A DNA stretch of 6,570 nucleotides from Candidatus Shapirobacteria bacterium. Lineage in GTDB: Bacteria > Patescibacteriota > Microgenomatia > UBA12405 > JAUWLS01. Numbering within the stretch: the stretch's first letter is position 1; the number at the start of each line of letters is the position of its first letter. Location of the stretch: contig DAOUWE010000029.1 in assembly GCA_030667285.1 (NCBI GenBank), positions 1-6,570 of the forward strand. Direction: 5' to 3'. The notes under the pieces are model-generated. The model ran no database searches and was not told where the DNA came from. It saw nothing but the letters and a program-made list of their open reading frames with translations. A program made the translations under genes and the position numbers. This document shows positions 1-6,546 of the stretch, in pieces.

Positions 1-1992
1 GGGAAGAGACTGATTGAAGAGAATCCGACCATAAGAACTTTGAAGGAGCTGATCATCTACACGAACATTGACAAGTTGTCGAAGTTTTATTTTTCCGGTT
101 TCATATGCCAAACCTACTTCTCTTTCGGTGGCAAAAATAGGAAGATTTTGAGGTGTTTTTTCTTTTCCTATATCATCTTCTTGAATTGTGGTCAGGTAAT
201 AGCAACCAACAGCCATTTCTTTGGCCGGAATGGTGACCGGACTTCCATCGGAGGGCTTTAGAATGTTTTTGCTGGGAAGCATTAATTTTTTGGCTTCTTT
301 TTGAGATTGCGCAGAAAGTGGCAAATGAACTCCCATTTGGTCACCGTCGAAATCGGCGTTAAAACCGGCACAAACACAGGGGTGAAGGCGAATCGCTAAG
401 GAATCAATCAGAATAGGTTTGAAGGCCTGCATGGAAAGTTTGTGGAGAGTGGGAGCTCGGTTTAAAAGAATGTATTTGTTCTTAGTAACACGCTCCAAAG
501 AATCATAAACTTCGGGACTGCGGTGATCAATCAGGCTTTTGGCAGATTTAATGTTGGGTACGAGATCTTTAAGCATGAGGTCGCGAAGAACGAAGGGCCT
601 GAATATTTCCAGAGCGATTTCTTTCGGTAAACCACATTCGTTTAGTTTAAGTTCCGGACCGACTACGATTACACTTCGACCGGAGTAGTCAACTCTTTTT
701 CCTAAAAGATTTCTTCGGAAGCGACCTTTTTTACCACGAAGCAAATCAGAAAGAGAACGAGGTGTTCTTTTCATGGTTTTTCGTTTTCCTCGACATGCTT
801 TTTCGGCATCAATAAGCATGTCGACGGCTTCTTGAAGCATTCTTTTTTCGTTTCTAAGAATTATTTCAGGAGCACCGAGACCCATTAGTTTTTTGAGTCG
901 GTTATTGCGATTTATGACTCGGCGATAAAGATCATTTAAATCAGAAGTAGCAAAACGACCGCCGGTTAATTGGACCATTGGCCTTAAACCCGGAGGAATA
1001 ACAGGGAGGTTTTCGAATACCATCCAAGAAGGTTTTATTTTGTTTTCAATAAGACCATTTAAAATTCGAATACGATGAAGAATTTTTTTCTTTTTTTGTC
1101 TACTGGAAGTTTTCTTGAAAAGGACTTTTTGGTTTTTAACCACTTTTTTCAATTGAAGTTCGTCTAGAACCTTGAGAACAGCCTCGGCTCCCATTTGGTG
1201 TTTGAAAAAGAAGTCGGCTTTAAACTGGTTAAGGTGAAAAAGCTCTTCGTCAGTCAGAGTTGACAAGATATCAAGGTGTTTGACTTTTTCTTCTAAGAAA
1301 CGACCAAGGTTTTCTATTTTACTTTTTTCAGTTTTAATCTGGTTTTTGAGTTTTTGAAGAGCGGTTTTTAATTTAACATCAAGCTCTTCTTGGGCTAAAT
1401 TAAGTTGTTCCTTGTTTTTAATTTTCTTTTTTAGTTTGTTTTTTTGTATTTCGTTTTCTGCCCTTTGCTCTTTTTCTCTTTTTTGAGCAGAGATTTCTAA
1501 TTCTTTGTTCTTTTTTTGAATATTATCTTTTAGGTTTTGTGTGGCTTCTTTCTTTTTCTTGATATCGATTTCGGTAACTAAAAATTTGGCAAAGTAAACC
1601 ACGGCCTCAAGGTCTTTTTGAGGAATTTCCAAAATGACACTCAAAGGCGAAGGGGTGCTCTTTAAAAACCACATGTGAATTACCGGAGAAGCAAGATCGA
1701 TATGACCCATTCTTTCTCTTCGAACTCGGGAGTGGGTTATCTCGACACCGCATTTGTCACAAATCACACCCTTGAATCTGATTTTTTTGTATTTACCGCA
1801 GTAACATTCCCAGTCTTTAACCGGTCCAAATATTTTTTCACAAAAAAGACCATCTTTTTCAGGTCTCCAGGTTCGATAGTTGATGGTTTCAGCCTTGGTT
1901 ATTTCCCCGCAAGAAATTTCTTTTATGCTCTCTGGAGCGGCAATTTGGATTTTTAGTTTTTTGAAATCTTTGATGTTTTTAAAGGCTGACAT
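1..1992 (-). CDS. rpoC: DNA-directed RNA polymerase subunit beta-prime, N-terminal 664 residues (cut by window edge)
   Basis: Beta-prime forms the clamp and most of the RNA polymerase active site. I translated the frame by hand; it stays open from the ATG to the left edge with no stop. The clamp zinc-binding cysteines are C63, C65, C78 and C81 (E. coli 70, 72, 85, 88). A Lys-rich coiled-coil insertion occupies about residues 145-240, and the family resumes at MGAEAV (267-272). Further on are the ATSDLNDLYRRVINRNNRLK block, NEKRMLQEAVD, the LLGKRVDYSGRSVI block and the metal-binding NADFDGDQM at 545-553, whose Asp 547, 549 and 551 chelate the catalytic Mg2+. The end matches the family's GRxxFN segment, so the bridge helix, trigger loop and jaw lie outside. 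The start is 8 bases after the rpoB stop, with no Shine-Dalgarno, so translational coupling to rpoB is likely. Identity is certain. Confidence 0.98.
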   Translation of the reverse strand, partial: MSAFKNIKDFKKLKIQIAAPESIKEISCGEITKAETINYRTWRPEKDGLFCEKIFGPVKDWECYCGKYKKIRFKGVICDKCGVEITHSRVRRERMGHIDLASPVIHMWFLKSTPSPLSVILEIPQKDLEAVVYFAKFLVTEIDIKKKKEATQNLKDNIQKKNKELEISAQKREKEQRAENEIQKNKLKKKIKNKEQLNLAQEELDVKLKTALQKLKNQIKTEKSKIENLGRFLEEKVKHLDILSTLTDEELFHLNQFKADFFFKHQMGAEAVLKVLDELQLKKVVKNQKVLFKKTSSRQKKKKILHRIRILNGLIENKIKPSWMVFENLPVIPPGLRPMVQLTGGRFATSDLNDLYRRVINRNNRLKKLMGLGAPEIILRNEKRMLQEAVDMLIDAEKACRGKRKTMKRTPRSLSDLLRGKKGRFRRNLLGKRVDYSGRSVIVVGPELKLNECGLPKEIALEIFRPFVLRDLMLKDLVPNIKSAKSLIDHRSPEVYDSLERVTKNKYILLNRAPTLHKLSMQAFKPILIDSLAIRLHPCVCAGFNADFDGDQMGVHLPLSAQSQKEAKKLMLPSKNILKPSDGSPVTIPAKEMAVGCYYLTTIQEDDIGKEKTPQNLPIFATEREVGLAYETGKIKLRQLVNVRVDDQLLQSSYGRILFNQSLP
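1273..1560 (-). other. Lys-rich coiled-coil insertion in RpoC (about residues 145-240)
   Basis: This segment lies between the conserved VVYFAKFLVTE stretch and the MGAEAV block. In residues 145-240 I count 26 Lys, 14 Glu, one Gly and no Pro. From residue 212 the a/d heptad positions read L212, L215, I219, E222, I226, L229, L233, K236, L240, which is a long amphipathic helix with two polar breaks. E. coli numbering is offset by +7 at the zinc site and by -87 at NADFDGD, so there are about 94 extra residues, and the segments after MGAEAV align without gaps to E. coli. Thermus beta-prime has a different, larger insertion at about this place. Its role here is unknown. Confidence 0.85.
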
Positions 1993-2000
1993 GGTTTTTG
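1993..2000 (-). promoter_or_regulatory. rpoB-rpoC junction without Shine-Dalgarno
   Basis: Only CAAAAACC separates the rpoB TAA from the rpoC ATG. Neither this gap nor the A/T-rich end of rpoB contains GGAG, AGGA or GAGG. Since rpoC is internal to the operon it cannot be leaderless. Its translation probably depends on ribosomes finishing rpoB, or on an unstructured A-rich start region. This is inferred from sequence only. Confidence 0.6.
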
Positions 2001-5000
2001 TTAATTATTTTTTCTAGATTCCCTTTTTTTGTCGGAATCTTCAGTAATGTCTAAAGTTTCTTTGGGTAGATAAGTAGCCTCTTCAGGAGTGATACTGATA
2101 CCAAGACCGGCTAGTTCTTTGACTAAAACCATGAATGACTCAGGAAGGGTTGGTGGTGGAATTTTTTGACCTTTTATGATGGCCTGGAAGGCCTTGGTGC
2201 GACCGTCAATATCGTCTGATTTAATGGTCAACATTTCTTGAAGCATGTAAGCGGCGCGGTGTGCCTCCAGGGCCCAGACTTCCATTTCTCCAAGTCTTTG
2301 TCCGCCCATTCTGGCCTTGCCTCCAAGAGGCTGTTGGGTAACCAAAGAATAAGGTCCGGTGGAACGAGCATGGACTTTGTCTTCAACCATGTGGATTAGT
2401 TTCAATATATATCCGTAACCGACTAATATCTTTTGATCATAAGCTTCACCTGTTCGTCCGTCGTAAAGAGTGGTCTTGCCGTCTTTTGGTAATCCGGCGC
2501 TTTCAAGCTCTTGGGCAATTCGTTCTTCGGGATAGTTTTCGAAAACCGGAACAGCGTAGTGTTTGTTCATTTTTTTACCGGCCCATCCCAAAATGGCTTC
2601 AAGAATTTGACCAAGATTCATACGAGCGATGACCGAGAGTGGAGAAATGACGATATCGACGGGAGTTCCGTCTTCTAATCGTGGCATGTCATAAGCCGAC
2701 ATGATTCGGCTAACAACACCCTTGTTTCCGTGTCTTCCGGCAACTTTGTCACCTTCTTGGACTTGACGCATTTGAGCAACATAGACCTTGACGACTTTTT
2801 CGACACCGGGATCCAGCTCGTCACCTTTTTCTCTATCGAGAATGGCGACATTAATGACAATCCCGCCTTCCCCGTTGGGGACACGAAGACTAGTGTCTTT
2901 TACTTCTCTGGCTTTTTCACCAAAAATAGCTCTTAAAAGTCGTTCTTCGGCAGTTAATTCTTTTTCGCCTTTGGGTTCTACTTTACCAACAAGGATGTCG
3001 TTAGGACCGACCTTGGCTCCAACCATGACAATTCCGTCTTCAGTGAGACGAGCAAGATCAGGATCGGAAACATTGGGAATGTCTTTGGTTAATTCTTCGG
3101 GTCCAAGTTTAGTTTCTACAACCTGAGCTTCGTATTCTGAAATCTGAATGGAGGTGAAAAGATCTTTTTTAACCAGGCGATCAGAGATAAGAATAGAATC
3201 CTCATAGCCCAGACCATCGATGGAAGCGTAGGCAACCAAAAGATTGCGACCAAGAGCTAGTTCGCCCTGATCAGATGAAGGTCCGTCAGCCAAAATGTCG
3301 CCTTTTGTTACTTTGTCGCCAAGATCGACAAGGGTTTTTTGGTTGTAACAAGTTCCGTATGGTGAGGTTCTTTTGAATTTGTGAACGTAGTAAGTGGCTT
3401 CTTTTCCTGTTTTGTTTAGCTCAATCCAGTCAGGAAGTTCTTCTTTGAGATCGGCTTTTTTGTCCAACTTAATGACGATTTTTGAAGCGTCCAGCCAAAT
3501 GACTTTTCCGTTGTGTTGTGATTTTACGACTCGGTTGAGAGCACCGATTATGTCAGCTTCCATGCCGGTACCGACCAAGGGTCGTTCGGTTTTGACCAAA
3601 GGAGCGGCTTGACATTGCATGTGTGATCCCATTAAGGCTCTAGTAGAATCGTCGTGGTCCAAAAAGGGAATAAGGGATGCTGAAGTTCCGACAACCTGAC
3701 GAGGTACTAGGTCTATGTATTGAACATTGCCAAGAGCTGCTTCGAAAAATTCATTTTTATAACGAATTGGAACCCATTTTTGGGTAATTTCATTATTTTT
3801 GTTTCTTTTGATTCCTCGATGAGTAATGTAATATTTGAATTCGTCATCAGCAGTTAAATATTCCGGTTTGTTTCCGATTTTTGCCTTGCCATTTTTGTGA
3901 ACAACGGGTAAATAAGGAGCTTCTAAAAATCCGTACTCGTTGACTCGAGCATAAAGAGCCAAATAAGTAACTAAGCCGATGTTTGGACCTTCGGGAGATC
4001 GAACGGGACAGATACGGGAATATTGTGAACCGTGAACGTCTCGAATGGAAAAAGAAGCTCTTTCGCGACTTAGACCTCCCGGACCGACCACGGTCACGCG
4101 TCGAAGAAGATCAAGTTCTGCCAAAGGATTGGTTTGATCAAGAATGGCAGAAAGTTGGTTGCTTCTGAAAAAAGTGTTTAGGGCGGAGGTGAAAGGCTGA
4201 GGGTTAACAATTTGAGAAGGAGTAACCACTTCTTTGGTTGAGGCAAGACTCATTTTTTCTTTAATCATGCGCTCGAAACGAAGAGCGGCAGGCTTGAGGG
4301 CAATATGAGTGATAATTTCTCCCACCTGGCGGAGGCGTCGATTTCCCAAATGATCGATATCGTCTAGGTCTTTTTCTTCGCCTTTTTGAAGCTTGATGAG
4401 GTGTTCAATGGTGTTTGTTATGTCTTTTTGATGCAGAACCCAGTTTTCTTCGTTTTTGTCATTGAGATTTGAATTAAACTTTTTATTTATTTTATGACGA
4501 CCGACTCTTCCAAGTTCGTAGGTTTTTAGTTTGAAAAAACGATCAGAAAAAAGAGCTTGGGCGTTTTCCAAGATCGCCGGTTCGCCGGGGCGGAGTTTTC
4601 TATAAAATTCGAGAAGGGCTTCTTCTTGGGTTTTGGCGGAATCAGCCTCGATGGTCGGGATTATAAAATCAGAAAATTGTTTGATTAAATCCTTGTCAGA
4701 AAAAGGATATAGAGATCTCAGAACAACAGTGGCAGGGAATTTGCGTCGGCGGTCGATGCGGGCAAAAATTACGTTTTTGCGACCCACGAAGAATTCTAGC
4801 CAAGAGCCATGTACCGGTCGGATTTCAGCTTTGAAAAGCATTTTTCCTGTGGAGCGGTCTTGTTCGCCGGTGAAATAAATTCCGGGAGAGCGAATCAATT
4901 GGCTAATTATTCCGCGCTCAATACCGTTGATGATAAAAGTACCCTCGGGGGTCATCTGTGGAAGGTTGATGAGAAAAACTTCTTCTTCTCTGGTTTTTCC

Positions 5001-5288
5001 AGTGCGCTTGTTGGTGAGAATGGTATTGATTTTTATGGGGAGAGAGTAGCTTAGACCTTTTTCTTTGGCTTGAGTCGGAGTGAGATTTGGCTTGCTGATT
5101 TGAAATTCACCTAACGCCAGGGACCAATTGTTGCCGGTATAGTCGGTGATTGGACTTAGAGATTCGAAAATTCCTTTTAGGTCTTCTTTGAGAAATTTTT
5201 GCCAAGATTCTTTTTGAACATGAACAAGATCCATTTTGGGCAGATTATTGAATTTTTCTCCCCAGTTTGTTCTTTTGGCCGATGTCAT
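2001..5288 (-). CDS. rpoB: DNA-directed RNA polymerase subunit beta, complete
   Basis: Beta pairs with beta-prime to form the RNA polymerase core. The product has 1,095 residues, shorter than E. coli beta (1,342), and lacks the large insertions of that protein. In order: N-terminal/protrusion segment with GTFIINGIERGIISQLIRSP (116-135); lobe; rifampicin pocket with GPGGLSRERA (402-411) and SPEGPNIGLV (431-440); DHDDSTRALMG (544-554); flap region with AEERLLRAIFGEKAREV (780-796) and PNGEGGIV (804-811); catalytic GDKVAGRHGNKGV (846-858), with K848 and K856 as the family's active-site lysines; and the C-terminal clamp segment with LGGKARMGGQRLGEMEVWAL (988-1007). The tail from about 1080 is charged and variable. 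The first ATG is chosen because the N-terminus already fits the family, although no Shine-Dalgarno precedes it. It is co-transcribed with rpoC. The usual neighbour rplL is absent upstream. Confidence 0.98.
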   Translation of the reverse strand: MTSAKRTNWGEKFNNLPKMDLVHVQKESWQKFLKEDLKGIFESLSPITDYTGNNWSLALGEFQISKPNLTPTQAKEKGLSYSLPIKINTILTNKRTGKTREEEVFLINLPQMTPEGTFIINGIERGIISQLIRSPGIYFTGEQDRSTGKMLFKAEIRPVHGSWLEFFVGRKNVIFARIDRRRKFPATVVLRSLYPFSDKDLIKQFSDFIIPTIEADSAKTQEEALLEFYRKLRPGEPAILENAQALFSDRFFKLKTYELGRVGRHKINKKFNSNLNDKNEENWVLHQKDITNTIEHLIKLQKGEEKDLDDIDHLGNRRLRQVGEIITHIALKPAALRFERMIKEKMSLASTKEVVTPSQIVNPQPFTSALNTFFRSNQLSAILDQTNPLAELDLLRRVTVVGPGGLSRERASFSIRDVHGSQYSRICPVRSPEGPNIGLVTYLALYARVNEYGFLEAPYLPVVHKNGKAKIGNKPEYLTADDEFKYYITHRGIKRNKNNEITQKWVPIRYKNEFFEAALGNVQYIDLVPRQVVGTSASLIPFLDHDDSTRALMGSHMQCQAAPLVKTERPLVGTGMEADIIGALNRVVKSQHNGKVIWLDASKIVIKLDKKADLKEELPDWIELNKTGKEATYYVHKFKRTSPYGTCYNQKTLVDLGDKVTKGDILADGPSSDQGELALGRNLLVAYASIDGLGYEDSILISDRLVKKDLFTSIQISEYEAQVVETKLGPEELTKDIPNVSDPDLARLTEDGIVMVGAKVGPNDILVGKVEPKGEKELTAEERLLRAIFGEKAREVKDTSLRVPNGEGGIVINVAILDREKGDELDPGVEKVVKVYVAQMRQVQEGDKVAGRHGNKGVVSRIMSAYDMPRLEDGTPVDIVISPLSVIARMNLGQILEAILGWAGKKMNKHYAVPVFENYPEERIAQELESAGLPKDGKTTLYDGRTGEAYDQKILVGYGYILKLIHMVEDKVHARSTGPYSLVTQQPLGGKARMGGQRLGEMEVWALEAHRAAYMLQEMLTIKSDDIDGRTKAFQAIIKGQKIPPPTLPESFMVLVKELAGLGISITPEEATYLPKETLDITEDSDKKRESRKNN
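4083..4157 (-). other. RpoB rifampicin-pocket segment with non-canonical residues (codons 378-402)
   Basis: This aligns without gaps to E. coli 510-534 (offset 132, confirmed by P432 = P564 downstream). Conserved pocket residues are Q378 (Q510), L379 (L511), D384 (D516) and R397 (R529). Changed ones are A381 (Q513), I382 (F514), L394 (H526), T399 (S531) and V401 (L533); V440 replaces I572 further on. I checked codons 381 (GCC), 394 (CTT) and 399 (ACC) against the DNA. Q513, H526 and S531 are classic resistance positions, so low rifampicin sensitivity is predicted, not shown. Confidence 0.85.
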
Positions 5289-5322
5289 TTACTAAATTAA
5301 GGTTAAATTTCTAGCTTTTGAT

Positions 5323-5356
5323 AAAAAAAATTACGGACTTTCTTATTAAGTCCGTA
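5323..5356 (-). terminator. Intrinsic terminator in the rpoB leader (probable attenuator)
   Basis: On the minus strand, TACGGACTT (5356-5348) and AAGTCCGTA (5340-5332) form a perfect 9-bp stem around a 7-base loop (AATAAGA). One A then eight T (5330-5323) follow. The T run is on the minus-strand side only, so termination acts towards rpoB, ending 34 bases before its ATG. A promoter lies upstream (5404-5376), which puts the hairpin in the transcript leader. The stem has four G-C pairs in nine, so it may be only partly efficient. I see no competing antiterminator stem and no ATG or GTG leader peptide. It would also stop transcripts arriving from the CYTH gene. Confidence 0.8.
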
Positions 5357-5375
5357 CTTGGTTTCGGGCGCAGAT

Positions 5376-5404
5376 ATTCTATACGTTTTAGTTTGGCGGG
5401 TCAA
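5376..5404 (-). promoter_or_regulatory. Predicted sigma-70-type promoter for rpoBC
   Basis: Minus-strand -35 box TTGACC (5404-5399, 5 of 6 to TTGACA), a 17-base spacer, and -10 box TAGAAT (5381-5376, 5 of 6 to TATAAT). The expected start is near G5369, giving a leader of about 81 nt that contains the terminator at 5356-5323. This is the best promoter match in the window. The remaining bases between it and the CYTH stop (5405-5469) show only a weak TACAAT without a -35 partner, and no clear terminator for the CYTH gene. Confidence 0.65.
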
Positions 5405-5469
5405 TAGGCAGTTTCGAATATCCAGGCGCTTTGGGGTATTGTAAGGGTATTTTTCAAAAAAGTCTATAT

Positions 5470-6030
5470 TCAGTTTCTTTTGTCTTGTTTTTTATTAATT
5501 AGTTCTTGCATTAAATCACCGTATTTCTTATTTTCAATTTTACTGTTTGGAGAAATTAAGGCCAATAAACGAACACATTCTTCCCTTGCTGATTCTTTTT
5601 CCGCTGGTGAACCCACCATTTTTTCAATTTCAATGAAACAACCTAATTTATCAACATTGTCTAAATCAATATTAAAACCTTTGTATTTATAAGATTCTCT
5701 GTGTTTATCTATCGTAAATGCTTCTTTGAAGCCGAGCTTATTTAAGAAAGTTACTCCGATATCAATATTGCTTATTTCTGATTTTAATTCTATGCCTCCA
5801 CTTGTTCTGCAAATCTCCTTAAACTGAAGCGAGCATTTGCCATTCACTGATCTAATTCTGGGAACGATTCCTCCCTCTACAATCATGTTTTTTGAATCCA
5901 GAAACATTGGATGTCCAAAAATTTTGTCAATTTGGTGAACAGATTTTGAAAGACTTGCCTTAAGCTCTTTGAGTTTCTTTTTGATTTCGGCAAAATTATC
6001 AACTTTGGCTCTAATTTCAACTTCTATCAT
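5470..6030 (-). CDS. CYTH-domain protein (class IV adenylate cyclase / thiamine-triphosphatase-like)
   Basis: The 186 residues match a CYTH (triphosphate tunnel metalloenzyme) domain, whose members bind a triphosphate in a beta-barrel with Mg2+ or Mn2+ and act as CyaB-type adenylate cyclases, thiamine triphosphatases or inorganic triphosphatases. Visible marks are the N-terminal ExExR motif (E3, E5, R7, then K9), paired R58 and R60 followed by K71, E81/K83/E85, the K109-x-R111 pair, the strand with D122 and D124, and LGCFIEIE (129-136) with metal-site E134 and E136. The C-terminal KYGDLM resembles the family's closing SYxxLL motif. Substrate cannot be decided from sequence. The start is fixed because ExExR begins at residue 3; no Shine-Dalgarno precedes it. 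Base composition is poorer in G+C than rpoB: lines 5521-5580 and 5641-5700 hold 17 and 13 G+C of 60, against 32 of 60 in two sampled rpoB lines. Confidence 0.88.
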   Translation of the reverse strand: MIEVEIRAKVDNFAEIKKKLKELKASLSKSVHQIDKIFGHPMFLDSKNMIVEGGIVPRIRSVNGKCSLQFKEICRTSGGIELKSEISNIDIGVTFLNKLGFKEAFTIDKHRESYKYKGFNIDLDNVDKLGCFIEIEKMVGSPAEKESAREECVRLLALISPNSKIENKKYGDLMQELINKKQDKRN

Positions 6031-6072
6031 GGTGATGAATAAAAAATATTTAGTAATTTTCTCACTTGATTT

Positions 6073-6078
6073 ATTATA
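6073..6078 (-). promoter_or_regulatory. Possible -10 box for the CYTH gene
   Basis: A perfect minus-strand TATAAT lies 42 bases before the CYTH ATG and would start RNA near A6066, giving a leader of about 36 nt. No convincing -35 box sits 16-18 bases upstream, and the extended -10 TGn is absent, so this may be a chance match in A/T-rich DNA. The rest of the 164-base gap (6031-6194) shows no terminator hairpin, only a short motif resembling a dispersed repeat at 6156-6170. Confidence 0.35.
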
Positions 6079-6194
6079 CGTGAAGATTGTTTGGATGAGT
6101 TTCTTTTGATGGTGAGGTCGTCGATGATGAGATTTTGGGGTTGATCAATGCAATAGGGCTGAGCGAAGTGAAAATTTGAAAAGAGGAAAGGGGT

Positions 6195-6533
6195 TCAAGT
6201 TCTTTTGACCGCTAAAAAATCTACTTGGCCAAGAGGAAAAGTATGACTATCTCTCGGTAGCCGAAGACTTTCAACAAGATTAAGAGTTTGTCGAGGGCGG
6301 CTAGGATCAAGAGCCGATGGAATAAGAGCTGCATCAGTTAGGTCTATGCACTGTTCATCGAGATTGAAACGGTGGGGTGTGGGGCCTTCATATACTCCAT
6401 AAGCGGTTCTTCCGGGTCGCATTATTAATACTCTGTCGCCTGGCTTAATTGCATGGTGGAAACGAACAAGATCAGAATTTACGATAACTATTTTTCCTGT
6501 CTTTTTTTCTCTTGTCTTTTTTTCTCTTGTCAT
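6195..6533 (-). CDS. Small protein of unknown function
   Basis: I do not recognise this 112-residue product. It opens with a very basic, charged stretch made by a duplicated TREKK unit (residues 2-11), then a beta-rich, soluble-looking part: KIVIVNSDLV (14-23), then IKPGDRVLIMRPGR (29-42) followed by YGVYEG. The last part resembles a small beta-barrel turn, but this is only an impression. There is no signal peptide, membrane segment, cysteine pair or catalytic motif I can name. The only Cys is in the EQCIDL segment. The ATG is the only plausible start, since the next Met is residue 38. It ends in TGA. Clean open frame, ordinary codons and a TATAAT just upstream favour a real gene, but homology is unproven. 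Confidence 0.6.
   Translation of the reverse strand: MTREKKTREKKTGKIVIVNSDLVRFHHAIKPGDRVLIMRPGRTAYGVYEGPTPHRFNLDEQCIDLTDAALIPSALDPSRPRQTLNLVESLRLPRDSHTFPLGQVDFLAVKRT
6501..6530 (-). repeat. Tandem 15-bp duplication at the start of the small gene
   Basis: Two exact, adjacent copies of a 15-base unit (6501-6515 and 6516-6530; plus strand CTTTTTTTCTCTTGT) encode TREKK twice directly after the initiator Met. A third, partly matching CATTTTTTCT at 6531-6540 spans the start codon. The unit is a multiple of three, so copy number could change by slippage without breaking the frame. Confidence 0.9.
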
Positions 6534-6546
6534 TTTTTCTAGCTCA

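Noticed and set aside
40..261. Plus-strand frame of 73 codons near the left edge
   Set aside because: Antisense to the conserved rpoC frame, which stays open to the window edge; its sequence has no protein-like features.
1273..1560. T-rich stretch on the plus strand as low-complexity or non-coding DNA
   Set aside because: On the minus strand it is in frame with rpoC and encodes the Lys/Glu-rich coiled coil without any stop.
1675..1956. Plus-strand open frame of 93 codons opposite rpoC
   Set aside because: It lies antisense to the conserved zinc-finger region of rpoC, with no recognisable product. The same applies to the shorter plus-strand frames opposite rpoB and to 2675-2884 inside rpoB.
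5289..5369. Riboswitch, T-box or ribosomal-protein leader in the rpoB 5' region
   Set aside because: Besides the single terminator hairpin the leader is too short and lacks further helices or conserved motifs.
5423..5435. CAGGCGCTTTGG region as a terminator for the CYTH gene
   Set aside because: Only short, mismatched pairing and no following T run on the minus strand.
6141..6148. Palindrome TTGATCAA as an operator
   Set aside because: Eight bases alone in A/T-rich intergenic DNA, no second copy and no link to a regulator gene.
6031..6197. Frame of the small gene stays open for about 55 codons after its TGA, suggesting stop read-through or UGA recoding
   Set aside because: rpoB and rpoC contain no in-frame TGA over about 1,760 codons, which argues against a recoded genetic code. 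An open stretch of this length is not rare by chance, and the extension shows no protein-like pattern.
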